64,000 nucleotides of DNA from Anaspis maculata (GCA_949128115.1 OX421964.1:13974892-14038891), one strand, 5' to 3'. Shown: positions 47,251 through 59,164, counted from the stretch's first letter. The notes: generated by a model not told the origin, from the sequence alone. Translations and numbers: made by a program.

Positions 47251-49346
47251 CACGCCTGGAGTTCTGTTCATGAAAGCTTTATTAAAATCTGGGTTTATTA
47301 GAATCCGAAGAGCTTAAAAGCCTTATTGAAAGCTCAAAAGCAATCACGAAAGGTAGACAACCAATGGGGTACTTGCCAATGAAACAGATTTGACTGGAAA
47401 CACTTTTAATCATCAACAAGAGTAATAAATAGTATTTTCTGAAAATTTCCGGAAAATATATCCATTGATTAAAAAGATTTTTTTTTCGATATTTTTTTTC
47501 AAAAGGTTGGTAAAAGTCGGGAATCTTTAGTGAAATTTTTCTGTCTGTATTTTTCAAATATTGTTAAGCCACTTTAACTGTTTTTTGAGTTTTCAACCCA
47601 ACAGTGCTGTTTGTTTAGTTTTTAGTATATTTGTGACGTCACAAATATATTTTTAAAACAGACACTACGGCCGCAATTTTGGGAATTTAGGAAAAAGAAA
47701 AAATACGGGTACAATATTTTTGCCCATACTTTCGATTAAGCCAATAAAAAAAATTTGGGCAAGTAGCCCATTATGTGTGTATACAATTTCACGTTGTTTT
47801 TTTTTTGCAGGTTGGAAAATCCAAACAAAAATTCAATTTTCCGTGAAGTATCTCCGCAGTTAGTGTCACTTTTCAATATTTTATACATTTGTTTTGTGCA
47901 TAAAAACAAAACTAAAGAAATATTGTATATTGAGATATTGTCTAACGAAGAAATTGAACGAAAATTGTCTTATTAAGAATTCTCTTGAATCTACAGTTGT
48001 AGCTTATCTTTTTTAAAGAACGGCCCAGAAATTGTATTACTGGTTGCCTAACCACTGGTGAGTGCCTTCAAAATGATACTTTTTATTCTAGCCAAATTCA
48101 TTTTATTCCACACAGAAATTGAAAGAAAAAGCCACAGAATTCTCCAATATCCTTTCCATCTCGCTTTTTCCAGTGCACAAATACGCCAGCCGATGGAAAC
48201 GAACATTGTTGTACTGGATTCGCTTTATTCTCAATCTCAAGGAGCAAATACAGTATATGGAAGGATAATATTGACATATAATAATAAGTATATAAATACA
48301 ATGCATCGGCTGAAGCCCACATGTTCCACAAAAAGCTCACGCCTGCTTCTGAAAGCGGTTTCTATATTTTGCTCTCCAAGCTTTCAGTACCAACATACGT
48401 TCAATTCCCCGTGACCTCCAGCAGCTGTATGATGTAGGGATGCTGTTAATATACACTCATATGAAAAAGAAATCACTTAGAAACTTTCCATTGCATTTAT
48501 AAGTACACGAGTTTTATGCATATATATTTTTTTGAATATAGTAGTGTATAATTACTTCATTACACATTTATTTTCGGTGACTAAAGCGAACTATTATCCA
48601 CAAGTGACTGAAGTGAGTTATTATACAAGCATTTGACAATAATCCATAAAAACTGACTTGTGTTCGATTTACTTGGCAGAATATCTTTTCAATCTCAACT
48701 TTTCTCAGCAATTTCACTCACAATAACTCACAATCTGATGACTGTTCCATTACCTATCAGATAAGAGGGCGGGAAATGACTAATTACCTACTCCACAGGA
48801 AAACATATGTTTTAGAAGAAAATCCAGAATAATGCATCCAACCTGAGTAAATTAGATGACGAGTCATTTGGCTATCCTATCCCAAGTGAGAAATCAAAAA
48901 AATGGACAGCAGAAAAAAATTCTGTTTTTCTCATATATTTGAATACAAGTACATATCGCCCGAAGCTAAAATAAGGAATATTTGCGTGGAATTGGCAACA
49001 GCAGGTAGAAATGTAAAATTATACTTACGTATCGAGTTTATTTCGGTTCGCTTTCAGTTTCCACTTTCAAACCCTTCATAACTAAGTTTGGGATAACTAA
49101 TCAGAAATCGATGATGTGTCTATTCATCTCTCTCGGGAGCCCTCCCCCGCAAAGCTATTTAAAGATCTGATTGAATGATTCAATTCAGGTTGGCTGATCC
49201 TAAAACGTAGAATTAGTACGATACGCAAAGGTCGCGCTTCATTGGCTTCTGGTGAACTTGAATAAAATATAGTTCTCTTCCCGATTCTCGCGTGGTGTTG
49301 GCCGTAACAACAAAAACAACAACGTAATAAAATTAACCATAAATCT
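47251..49346. other. Unannotated sequence up to the LTR element
   Basis: Frames at 47773-47976 and 48058-48414 (118 aa) have no recognisable domain, and the latter overlaps minus-strand frames of similar size. The start (47368) repeats the GGGGTACTTGCCAAT phrase seen at 32040. The last 200 bp (49140-49346) is the pre-insertion flank of the retrotransposon. Confidence 0.4.
47626..47649. promoter_or_regulatory. Perfect 24 bp palindrome centred on TGACGTCA
   Basis: Twelve bases on each side of the centre between 47637 and 47638 pair exactly; the core TTTGTGACGTCACAAA contains a full CRE. It lies in otherwise unannotated AT-rich DNA after the 42.6-47.3 kb array. A regulatory role is only a possibility. 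Confidence 0.5.
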
Positions 49347-50804
49347 TGTAACGGTCTGAATTTTCATCAAGTAAATGGTTCTCAAAAGTTTGTAGTTTGT
49401 TTGGAATTCCTGGTGTGAAGAAGAAAATGTTGTAAGAACGCGCTTTTTCGGTGCTGATAACAGCGCGCTGGAGTTTTTGTGATTCTATCCGCAGCGTTCT
49501 TGCCGGACGTCACGCTATTTTCGTGCATGAAAATCGTCGCAATTTGATAATTTGTCGCTTATTCAGGCTTCTCTTTCTTTGGAAAGAAACTGTTACGAAG
49601 TAGGATTTTTCCCGGCGAGAGGTGAGATTTGTTCATATCGGTCTGAGACAATTTAAAAATGGTAATTCTTCTTTTAGCGCTATAACCGCTCACGTTCCAA
49701 CGCGTGGTGTGTATACCTAAATCCACTTCGAGCAAGAATCTGGTGTAGGTGCGGTTCAGCCGTTCTTTGATTTTGTGAAGAAAACCCTTATTGGATAAGG
49801 TACCTACGACTAAATTATCAATTTAGATTCGCGATTGATTAGTGGTTTTCAGGGTTTTTCTTTTCCGTCTTGGTGATTGTGTTTTCCTGAAGTTTTCGTC
49901 GGGAAATTTGTGTGATTGTGACCATTCTGCAACAGGCCAGACGCAGAATTTCAACGACCATCAGTTAATACCTTTACTTCAGTGGTTCAGTTAGCAACAT
50001 TAGCTGGAGGAAGACGACGTTATCGGACCGAGAGCCACGTTGTTGCCTTTTTGGAAATATTCCCAGTTAAGTGCTAGTCTAGTGTAATAAAGTTCCACCT
50101 TCGTTTTATTTCCTCACATATTTTGTTGTTGCCTGCACTGTTGGCGCCTAGTTATCGAGAGCCATTGTAAAATCTGAAATTTGAGCTAGACCTGCTAGTC
50201 GCGCGAAAACCTAGGGCCCTCGGTAGCGAAAATAAATTTACAGTGTCTACAATTAAGCTTCAACAGTGATTCGTAAGTCCTTTTGTAATTTTGTGTGTTG
50301 GAAATTACTGCGTTAACTAACTAGACTTGACTGGAATATTGCGAACTGTCGTAGTCATTCTGAGTCACTTCCTCAGTGACAAAATTTTGTTTTCTTTTCT
50401 TTTTTTTGTTTTTGTTTGTTAAATTGTGTTTGAAGTCTGTTCAGCTAATTTTTAATTATTGTTGCGAAAGCTCTCTTCAAAAGGTTCTATTAAACTCTCT
50501 TCAAGAGGTCTAAAATAAGTCCGAATTTGAACGTCACGTTTGTAAATTTTAATCCAGTAATTTGATAATTCCACGTAAATAATATCATGTTGTAAATGTT
50601 ATCACTCCTTTCCTTGGTAAATTAATTTTGCTATTAATTATTTTTGTTCAATTATTCTTCTTGAATCTTTGATAAATACACCGATTCACTGCCAGTGCAT
50701 TTGTATCATTTTCCCTCTAACCGGCGACCCCGAATCACGGTGTCATCACTGGGCCAACCCAACCCCCTGAGATGCAATTGGCTAAACTCGTTTAGTTTGT
50801 TGCA
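49347..50804 (+). repeat. 5' LTR
   Basis: 1458 bp, the same length as the 3' LTR at an offset of 7631 bp, with no difference seen by eye. It carries TG...CA ends and an AATAAA polyadenylation-like hexamer at 50086-50091. It should hold the element promoter, but I could not fix the transcription start. Confidence 0.95.
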
Positions 50805-50809
50805 AAAAT

Positions 50810-50827
50810 TGGCACCCAACGCGTAGG
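50810..50827 (+). other. Putative primer-binding site
   Basis: TGGCACCCAACGCG lies five bases after the LTR. It differs by one base from the TGGCGCCCAACG start of lysine-tRNA-type primer sites, so a tRNA-Lys-like primer is likely but not certain. Confidence 0.55.
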
Positions 50828-51697
50828 CCCAGTCTCTGAGACACTTTGGTACGGATTTTGCCTGGTTGGAGGCGGTGATTTTGCCTGGCAGTTTTTTTTT
50901 TTTGCTTTGCGTGTTGTTGTCAAGTTGGACTTAGAGGGTTTTGCGTTGTTGACACTTAGAAAATTTTCAATTCTCGGACTTTGAAAATTTTTCGTTCTTC
51001 GGACTTAGAAAATTTTCAGTTCTTGGACATAGACAATTTTGTGTTGCCGACACTTGGAAAATTTTTGGTACCTACTTATAAGATAGTTGGTACTTGAACA
51101 TTTATAGTTGGACTTTGAATTTTTTTTTTTGCGCTTTGAATTTTTATTTTTATTTTGAAGTTGAAGCTTGTTGCTGAATGGTCATTGTGATTTTATGTGC
51201 GCATTTCTGAACAATTGGTTGCGAGTTTAGGGGAGGTAAGGCCTGAAGTCGGATTTAGTTGGTCTATTTGTTATTTGTTTTGTGTTGTTAGTTCTTTCTC
51301 AGTTGGCGCATTGGTGGCGAGGACTTGTTCGATTCCGAATTTACTGTCGAGTTTTGGTTCGATCCGTTTGGTTTTTTTTCAGTTTCAATTTTTTTTTTTA
51401 CTCTTGTTTTTTTTTTTTGCTTTCAGGTTTCGCAAACTTGTTTAGTTCACAGGAACTTGGATTAGTTGATTTTAGGCCGGTAGCTAGGAGTTTGTAGCTA
51501 AGCGGGACTTCGTGGACTAGCAAGCTGATACACGCTTTGGACTTGGATTATTTCGATTCGATTTTTGTTTAGCCAAGGTGTATCGACTACAGGTGTAGGT
51601 TTTGGAGACTGATAGCGTTATGGTTTCATAATTTTTCTTTTTTTTTTTTTCTTTTCGTCCTTTTCTTTTTTGGAGTCGGGCTTGAACCTTTGTTAGC
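50828..51697 (+). other. Untranslated leader of the retrotransposon
   Basis: About 0.9 kb of T/G-rich leader between the primer-binding site and gag, with long T runs. Frames at 51197-51445 and 51282-51497 overlap each other, are Phe-rich because of the T runs, and are not convincing genes. Packaging signals are expected here but cannot be pinpointed. Confidence 0.6.
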
Positions 51698-53095
51698 ATG
51701 GCGAGCAGTGTTCGGTTGTCGAGTGTATCCATCAACCGGCTGGACAGGGACATCCTTATCTACGAGTTGAAGATACGCGGTTGCGACCCTGCGGCGTCCA
51801 GAACCGTGGATGATTTGCGAAGTGCACTGAGGTCTGCGATGGCACTGGACGCGGATTCGTCGCTGAGTATGATCATTGAGAATCCCTACACGTTTGCAGA
51901 AGACCGCGCGGCTATAGAGGTTTGCATTACGAATGCTACCAAACGGTTAGACGAGATGACGTTGACTACGGTTCGGAAGGATACGGCAAAGATTGGTCCA
52001 TTGTTGGCTCACGCTTTGGGACGAGTCAAGCGCGCGTGTGGTACAGATTCAGATGAGCGCCAGAAGTGTGCCGATTTGCGTCTCGATTTGCTAAGTTTAG
52101 TTGATCGATTGGAGCGGCGTCCGGAAGAGTTGGCCAAGGCGGCACAGCAGACTCCAGGAGTGCCTCAGTCAACGTTGTTGAACGCATCAATTCCACCGAT
52201 TGGCTTGGGAGCCGGAGGAGCTTCAGTTTCTTCTAGTGCATCTTCGGACGATGAACCTGATGACGTCAACGCGGCTTGTAGGTTGCGTAGTGTACCGGTG
52301 AAAGAGTGGGGTATACAATTCTCGGGCGACGGTCGTGGCTTGTCGTTAACTGCATTTTTAGAACGTGTGGACGAGCTCAGGATTCCGCGACGAGTGAGCT
52401 ACGCAGATCTGTTCTACTCGGCCATTGACTTGTTCACGGGACCTGCATTGGTGTGGTACAGAGCGAACCGAAAAACTTTTTCGGATTGGACAGCTTTAAC
52501 CGCAGCGTTGAGGAAAAATTTCTTACCTCGCGGCTACGATCGAAGGCTTTTAGCAGAAATTCGAAAACGGACGCAGGGTGTTGGAGAGCTAAGCCACATA
52601 TATTTTGCTGCGATGCAAAATTTATTTGAGCGTCTAGACTCACCGTTGTCGGAAGCTGCGAGATTGGAAATTCTAAGCGAAAATATCGACCCCTACTATC
52701 AGCCGTTCTTAGCTTTCAAGACGTGCAATACTGTTGAAGAGTTGCTCATAGCATGCAGGCAGATTGATGATAAACGCGATGTTGCGAGCGCTTTCGTTCG
52801 ACCGCCACGGAAGACAGCTGCCATGGAGCCGGATCTGGCGTACGCTTGTACATCTGGTGATGAGCCTATCGAAGCGAATTCGGTTGGACGGGTGAATGGA
52901 TCTGGATCAGGACCGGGTGAGCGTCGTGAGCAGAGGACAACGCCGAGACTTTGTTGGAATTGTGGAAAGTCTGGACATCTGCGGCGAGATTGTCGAGAGC
53001 AACGCCGAGTAGTTTGTTTCCGTTGCGGAGAAGTGGGTGTAACGTCGAGAACCTGTACCAAGTGCTCGGGAAACGAGCAGGGAGGTCGATCGTAG
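51698..53095 (+). CDS. gag: Gag polyprotein of the Ty3/gypsy element
   Basis: 465 residues from ATG to TAG. An N-terminal helical segment (about 8-45) precedes a Ser-rich linker. Residues ~200-345 form a typical retrotransposon capsid region (FTGPALVWYRANRKTFSDW, then LPRGYDRRLLAEI). A CCHC zinc knuckle, CWNCGKSGHLRRDC, spans residues 419-432. A second knuckle at 440-453 keeps the cysteines but has Val in place of the His. The product should form the virus-like particle and bind RNA. The last 145 bp overlap pol in the -1 frame. Confidence 0.93.
   Translation: MASSVRLSSVSINRLDRDILIYELKIRGCDPAASRTVDDLRSALRSAMALDADSSLSMIIENPYTFAEDRAAIEVCITNATKRLDEMTLTTVRKDTAKIGPLLAHALGRVKRACGTDSDERQKCADLRLDLLSLVDRLERRPEELAKAAQQTPGVPQSTLLNASIPPIGLGAGGASVSSSASSDDEPDDVNAACRLRSVPVKEWGIQFSGDGRGLSLTAFLERVDELRIPRRVSYADLFYSAIDLFTGPALVWYRANRKTFSDWTALTAALRKNFLPRGYDRRLLAEIRKRTQGVGELSHIYFAAMQNLFERLDSPLSEAARLEILSENIDPYYQPFLAFKTCNTVEELLIACRQIDDKRDVASAFVRPPRKTAAMEPDLAYACTSGDEPIEANSVGRVNGSGSGPGERREQRTTPRLCWNCGKSGHLRRDCREQRRVVCFRCGEVGVTSRTCTKCSGNEQGGRS
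53068..53074 (+). promoter_or_regulatory. -1 ribosomal frameshift heptamer GGGAAAC
   Basis: The heptamer reads G GGA AAC in the gag frame, the required X XXY YYZ phase, and lies 18 bases before the gag stop codon. A -1 slip here enters the long pol frame, which is open across this point. GGGAAAC is a known slippery sequence in some retroviruses. I did not establish a downstream pseudoknot. Confidence 0.7.
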
Positions 53096-56000
53096 ACCGT
53101 GAACGATCCTCCCTTGAGAAGTCCCAGACGGTCAATAGGATGCCGGCGGAGGTTGAAGCACTTCTCGACTTCGTTTTCGCAAGTATGCCGGGAGACCAAA
53201 GACCATACCTCTCCGTGGACGTTCTAGGGTCTCGAGTGATCGGATTGTTGGACGGTGGAGCGACGCAAACCGTAGTTGGTGGTCCCGGTTGGAAACTTTT
53301 GGAAGAGTTAGGCTTTTCCCCGCCAAGGGAAGCACAACCGAAGAATATTCGTGTGGCTAGTGGTCAGCGTGTACAATGTCTTGGAACCGTGCGAGTACCG
53401 TTGGGTCTGGAAGGACAAGTGCGACTCTTCGAAGTGCTAGTGGTACCAGAATTACCCCATACTCTCATTCTGGGCGTAGATTTTTGGAAGCAGATGAGAA
53501 TTGTTCCAAACCTGCGCACAGGAGGATGGCAGTTCAGTACTGAGGAGCCGGCGCAAATCGATGTAGTCCAGGGAGCTTTGCGTGACAGAGAAACCTTAAC
53601 TGAGGAAGAGGCAAGCAGGTTGGATACTTTGTTAGCGGACGCGTGGTCTAAAGTGTCAGATTGTTTGGGAAGTACCAGCTTAGAGTGTCATCGACTACAG
53701 TTGAAGGATCCTGCGCAGCAACCAATTCGATTGAGACCATATCCGATTTCGCCACCGTTGCAGAAGATTGTAGATCAGCAGTTGGAAGATATGTTACGTC
53801 AGGGAATTGTGGAGCCATCAAGGAGCGCATGGGCATTTCCAATTGTGTTAGCCAAGAAATCGGATGGATCTCGGAGATTCTGCGTTGACTATAGACAGCT
53901 CAACCGCGTGACAATACCGGATGCGTACGCAATACCGCGCATGGATTCGATCCTGGATAAGTTGCGAGACGCTAGGTACTTAAGCAGTTTGGATATACGT
54001 AGCGCGTACTGGCAAATTTCGATGGCGGAGGGATCCAAACACTTGACAGCCTTCACGGTTCCCAATCGTGGGTTATACCAGTTCAAGAGAATGCCGTTTG
54101 GCCTGCACAGTGCACCTGCGACGTGGATGCGAGTAATCGATCGGATCATAACACCGGACCTGGAGCCTTACGCATTTTCGTACCTCGATGACGTCATTAT
54201 CGCCACCCCCTGTTTCGAAAAGCATTTGGAAGTCTTGGGGAAAATTTTTGAACGTTTGCGGGAAGCAGGACTAACGCTGAATCGGGGAAAGTGTCAGTTT
54301 TGCCGGTCAGAGCTAAGATACTTGGGTTTTATGGTTGGCAAGGCGGGACTGCACGTGGACCCAGAGAAGGTTGCGGCCATCCTGGAGATTCCGACACCAA
54401 GAAGAGTCACGGATGTGCGAAGTTTTCTGGGCACGGCATCGTTCTACCGAAGGTTTATCCCAGACTTTTCGGCCAAAGTTGTACCTCTGACGGCATTATT
54501 GCGGAAAGGCGTTAAGTTCGAATGGGGAGATGAGCAACAGGAAGCGTTCGTGACGATCCGTGAACATCTCGTCACCGCACCAATATTGGCTGTACCTGAC
54601 TTCAACTTACCATTCGAGGTACACACTGATGCCAGTGGATATGGAATCGCAGCGGTGTTATGTCAAAAATTCCCAGATGGAGAGCGACCTGTTCGGTATC
54701 TGAGTCGTTCGTTGAGTAAGGCCGAGAAGAACTTTAGCACTACTGAGCGCGAGTGCTTAGCTGTTCTCTGGGCAGTAGAGAAACTGAGACCGTACATCGA
54801 GGGTTCGAAGTTTACCGTGGTTACCGACCACCACTCGTTGGTGTGGTTGAATAACTTACGGGAGCCAACAGGACGATTAGCTCGTTGGGCGCTGCGTCTT
54901 CAACAATTCGACTACGATATTGTACACAGGAGGGGAAAAGAACACGTTGTCCCAGACATGTTATCGCGAACAGTACCAAAATCCATCGATGTCATCGATG
55001 CTGCGGAGGATAAGAAATCGGCTGATGCCTGGTACGCGAAAATGTTGAAACTTGTCGAGGACGATCCCGTGAAGTTCAGCGCTTGGAGAGTGGAGAACGG
55101 GAAGCTGTACAAGTTGGTACATGGTCTGCGCCGCGGACAGGGTTGGTCAACAGCAAATGAGACAGCGTGGAAAACGGTAGTACCGAAGAAGGCGCGCGCT
55201 GAACTTTTGTACAGATTCCACGACGACGCCAGAGCTGGACATTGCGGGATGTTCAAGACTTACATGCGACTAGCGTCGTTGTATTATTGGCCGAAGATGA
55301 GGTCCGATGTCACTTCTTACGTTCGTAAGTGTGTTGTTTGTGGACAGACTAAGGCAAATCAGAGACCGCGGGTTGGGTTGATGGTTCCGAACCAGATTGC
55401 GACGGCGCCTTGGAGATTGGTTTCGTGCGATCTGATGGGTCCGTTCCCACGTTCAACATCGGGTCATCGATTCATCCTTGTGTTGCTTGATTTGTTCTCT
55501 AAGTTTCCGATTATCGTTCCACTGCGGAATTCTGAGGCCAAAACGGTGTGTAAAGCCGTGGAAGAATCGTTATTGTTGTTCTTCGGTGTTCCGGATAGAC
55601 TGATCGTAGACAACGGTGTGCAGTTCCGTAGTCACAAGTTCACCGATCTCGCAAAGGAATACAAGTTCCAGATCTCGTACACGGCGTTGTATCATGCCCA
55701 GAGTAACCCGACCGAGAGAGTGAATAGGACTATCGGGGCGATGATACGTTGCTATGTTAAGTCTAACCATAAGCATTGGGACCAGAATTTGGCGAAGATA
55801 TCTTGTGCCATACGTACGCAAGTTCATGAGTCTACAGGTTTGTCTCCGTACCTGATCAACTTCGGACAAGAGATGCCCTTGGGTGGCGAAGTAGAGCGAC
55901 TTCCGGACGATTCAGAACCTGTCGCGGAGGACGAGCGAATTTTGCTGAGAAGAGCGAATGCGAAGGAGTTGTTCGAGGAAGTACGGACAAAGTTGTATAA

Positions 56001-56286
56001 GGCTGCCGAACGACACAAGCACTACTACGATCTGCGGAAGAGACCGTCTTTGTACAAGATTGGGGACAAAGTTTGGCGGAGAAATATGGTTCAATCTCGT
56101 AAGGAGGATAATTTCATGGCGAAGCTTTCACCGAAATATGTGGGACCATATATCATCCGTCACAAACCGTCACCGTGGACGTACGACTTAGTCGATGAAG
56201 CGGGTGTATCTGCAGGTGTGTGGCACGTCAAACATTTGAAAGATTTTGTTGGTTCGGAGACGGGAGATCCGCCTGCCGACGATTAA
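53069..56286 (+). CDS. pol: Pol polyprotein (protease, RT, RNase H, integrase)
   Basis: The pol frame is open from 52951 to the TAA at 56284-56286; it is probably entered by frameshifting near 53069 rather than from its own ATG. Codon positions: protease motif LLDGGATQTVV with Asp at 53251; reverse transcriptase from about 53730 with YLDD at 54181-54192; RNase H TDASGYG with Asp at 54628; integrase zinc site His 55219, His 55240, Cys 55330, Cys 55339; integrase catalytic Asp 55429, Asp 55609, Glu 55714 (D-X59-D-X34-E); and a GPY/F-like end (KYVGPYII) near 56130. No chromodomain. All catalytic residues are present, but the protease has DGG where DTG or DSG is usual. Confidence 0.93.
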
Positions 56287-56962
56287 GGACGTTGTTATTC
56301 GGATTCTGTGACGACTTGTGTGGATTCGGTTAAGCAATGGAACTGAGTGTTGATGGACAATTGCGTCGACGTGATCGGTCTAAGGTCTACAGAGGTTGGT
56401 TTTGTTGTCCACACGCACGTGAAGACCCTTCTGGTTGGTTTTCATTCTCGGCATGAATGTCGGATATGCCATAGCCGTGACGAGTTTGCACAGTAGTTGT
56501 TCGCCTTGATATCCGGGTGGTCGGGGTATAAAATACGCCACTGGTGCGTCTGCATCGGCAGGGTGGGACTCCCTGTCAAAGATGCTTCATTTTGTTTTGA
56601 CCATAACATCTGTGTCACGTTGAGAAGTAATTCTCTTTCCTCTGGGTTTCTTTCTTCGAGCGTAGTAGAAGGTCCATAAGACAATGATTCCCATGAGTTA
56701 AATTTGCTGAGGGGAGTAGGGTGGAACTCCTGTTTTACAAATCCACTAGGGCTGGAAACTGCTCAGTCCTGTCGCTTCTCGACGAACCCGTGTGTTTTTT
56801 TTTTACTTCGCGCAGCTTACTTGGTTTTGGAAAGGTGTACCCGCTGTTTCTTTTCTCCTGCTTTCCGTGTTCAGGGGTACATCAAACCAAGTTCACCCTG
56901 GTCTTGATCTCTTAATTGCCTAACTTATAGCGACGTTGATTTTTCCTCCGGGAAAATCCATT
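56287..56962 (+). other. Non-coding 3' region between pol and polypurine tract
   Basis: About 0.68 kb without an envelope-like frame. Short frames at 56442-56684 and 56704-56915 have no recognised domain or convincing signal peptide. Confidence 0.6.
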
Positions 56963-56975
56963 AAAGGAAGGGGGG
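56963..56975 (+). other. Polypurine tract
   Basis: AAAGGAAGGGGGG ends two bases before the 3' LTR, as expected for plus-strand priming. Confidence 0.85.
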
Positions 56976-56977
56976 TA

Positions 56978-58435
56978 TGTAACGGTCTGAATTTTCATCA
57001 AGTAAATGGTTCTCAAAAGTTTGTAGTTTGTTTGGAATTCCTGGTGTGAAGAAGAAAATGTTGTAAGAACGCGCTTTTTCGGTGCTGATAACAGCGCGCT
57101 GGAGTTTTTGTGATTCTATCCGCAGCGTTCTTGCCGGACGTCACGCTATTTTCGTGCATGAAAATCGTCGCAATTTGATAATTTGTCGCTTATTCAGGCT
57201 TCTCTTTCTTTGGAAAGAAACTGTTACGAAGTAGGATTTTTCCCGGCGAGAGGTGAGATTTGTTCATATCGGTCTGAGACAATTTAAAAATGGTAATTCT
57301 TCTTTTAGCGCTATAACCGCTCACGTTCCAACGCGTGGTGTGTATACCTAAATCCACTTCGAGCAAGAATCTGGTGTAGGTGCGGTTCAGCCGTTCTTTG
57401 ATTTTGTGAAGAAAACCCTTATTGGATAAGGTACCTACGACTAAATTATCAATTTAGATTCGCGATTGATTAGTGGTTTTCAGGGTTTTTCTTTTCCGTC
57501 TTGGTGATTGTGTTTTCCTGAAGTTTTCGTCGGGAAATTTGTGTGATTGTGACCATTCTGCAACAGGCCAGACGCAGAATTTCAACGACCATCAGTTAAT
57601 ACCTTTACTTCAGTGGTTCAGTTAGCAACATTAGCTGGAGGAAGACGACGTTATCGGACCGAGAGCCACGTTGTTGCCTTTTTGGAAATATTCCCAGTTA
57701 AGTGCTAGTCTAGTGTAATAAAGTTCCACCTTCGTTTTATTTCCTCACATATTTTGTTGTTGCCTGCACTGTTGGCGCCTAGTTATCGAGAGCCATTGTA
57801 AAATCTGAAATTTGAGCTAGACCTGCTAGTCGCGCGAAAACCTAGGGCCCTCGGTAGCGAAAATAAATTTACAGTGTCTACAATTAAGCTTCAACAGTGA
57901 TTCGTAAGTCCTTTTGTAATTTTGTGTGTTGGAAATTACTGCGTTAACTAACTAGACTTGACTGGAATATTGCGAACTGTCGTAGTCATTCTGAGTCACT
58001 TCCTCAGTGACAAAATTTTGTTTTCTTTTCTTTTTTTTGTTTTTGTTTGTTAAATTGTGTTTGAAGTCTGTTCAGCTAATTTTTAATTATTGTTGCGAAA
58101 GCTCTCTTCAAAAGGTTCTATTAAACTCTCTTCAAGAGGTCTAAAATAAGTCCGAATTTGAACGTCACGTTTGTAAATTTTAATCCAGTAATTTGATAAT
58201 TCCACGTAAATAATATCATGTTGTAAATGTTATCACTCCTTTCCTTGGTAAATTAATTTTGCTATTAATTATTTTTGTTCAATTATTCTTCTTGAATCTT
58301 TGATAAATACACCGATTCACTGCCAGTGCATTTGTATCATTTTCCCTCTAACCGGCGACCCCGAATCACGGTGTCATCACTGGGCCAACCCAACCCCCTG
58401 AGATGCAATTGGCTAAACTCGTTTAGTTTGTTGCA
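56978..58435 (+). repeat. 3' LTR
   Basis: 1458 bp copy of the 5' LTR. The polyadenylation-like AATAAA falls at 57717-57722. It is followed directly by the ATCT target duplication. Confidence 0.95.
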
Positions 58436-58439
58436 ATCT

Positions 58440-59160
58440 GGGTCACAGTAGTCATGTTGTCAGGTGCTCTTAATGTTATTTGCACGTGAAACATGGGAGC
58501 GGTTGTGGTGGAGTACTCCTGTTGTTGATGTGGTGACGTAAGCTTGCATGGTGAACTTGATCGTGTTCTATCAGCGCACTCTTCCTCCTGCAACACCATC
58601 AGCAGGGGGGACCGGGGGAGTTTTTAACACAAACAGAGGCGAGCCCCCACGGTCATGCGCCGTGAACTGGCGCGACACGGCCTTGGGGAAAATTGATTGC
58701 GGGGTGGCGTAGTAATTCGGGACTTCCTGCGTGACTGCAAAATGTTCGTTCCTGCTAACCTGCCACGGCGGGGACAGCCCAGCGAGCTCAGCTTCCTCAA
58801 TCCTGCTGATGGGGCCGTAAGGAAGTTTTGATCGAAAACATGGCGCGAAGTAAGCTCGGATGTAACTTTAAAAGAAAAGTTATCCGCTATCCGGCTAAGG
58901 CTTTTATAGATAACTCAGTATGTTACGTAGGTATGTAGCTCAAGCTAAAGTTGTTTTACGATTTGAATTAAACCACTTCCAACTTCCAGTAATGCAGTGA
59001 GTTTAAGTATGATTTAAAGCAGCAAGATTTGGGAGCCAGAATGAAGGCTGAAAGCAATACGCGCCGTTGCCAGCTCGACGTGAATTCAAGTGCAATTGGC
59101 TTGCGTTCTAGAGCTCTGACTAGAGCTCTGAGAGATCATCGGGCAGTTTACCCAACTGGA
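58440..59160. other. Flank of the LTR element with a GC-richer patch
   Basis: The stretch 58590-58860 is GC- and CpG-richer than the rest of the window but has no open frame I recognise. It may be a host promoter, exon or another repeat. Nothing can be called. Confidence 0.35.
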
Positions 59161-59164
59161 ATAA

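Larger units (their letters stand above)
49347..58435 (+). mobile_element. Complete Ty3/gypsy LTR retrotransposon, 9089 bp
   Basis: Two 1458 bp LTRs begin TGTAACGG and end TTGTTGCA. The insertion is flanked by the 4 bp target duplication ATCT (49343-49346 and 58436-58439). Inside are a primer-binding site, gag, pol (protease, reverse transcriptase, RNase H, integrase, in that order) and a polypurine tract. No env-like ORF lies between pol and the 3' LTR. All reading frames are intact and the LTRs look identical by eye, so the copy is young and possibly active. Domain order and reverse-transcriptase motifs place it in Ty3/gypsy; the clade is uncertain. Confidence 0.95.

Noticed and set aside
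48058..48414. 118 aa ORF
   Set aside because: No motif, overlaps minus-strand frames of similar length, composition like surrounding non-coding DNA.
56287..56977. Possible env gene of the LTR element
   Set aside because: No frame of adequate length, signal peptide or fusion/transmembrane features.
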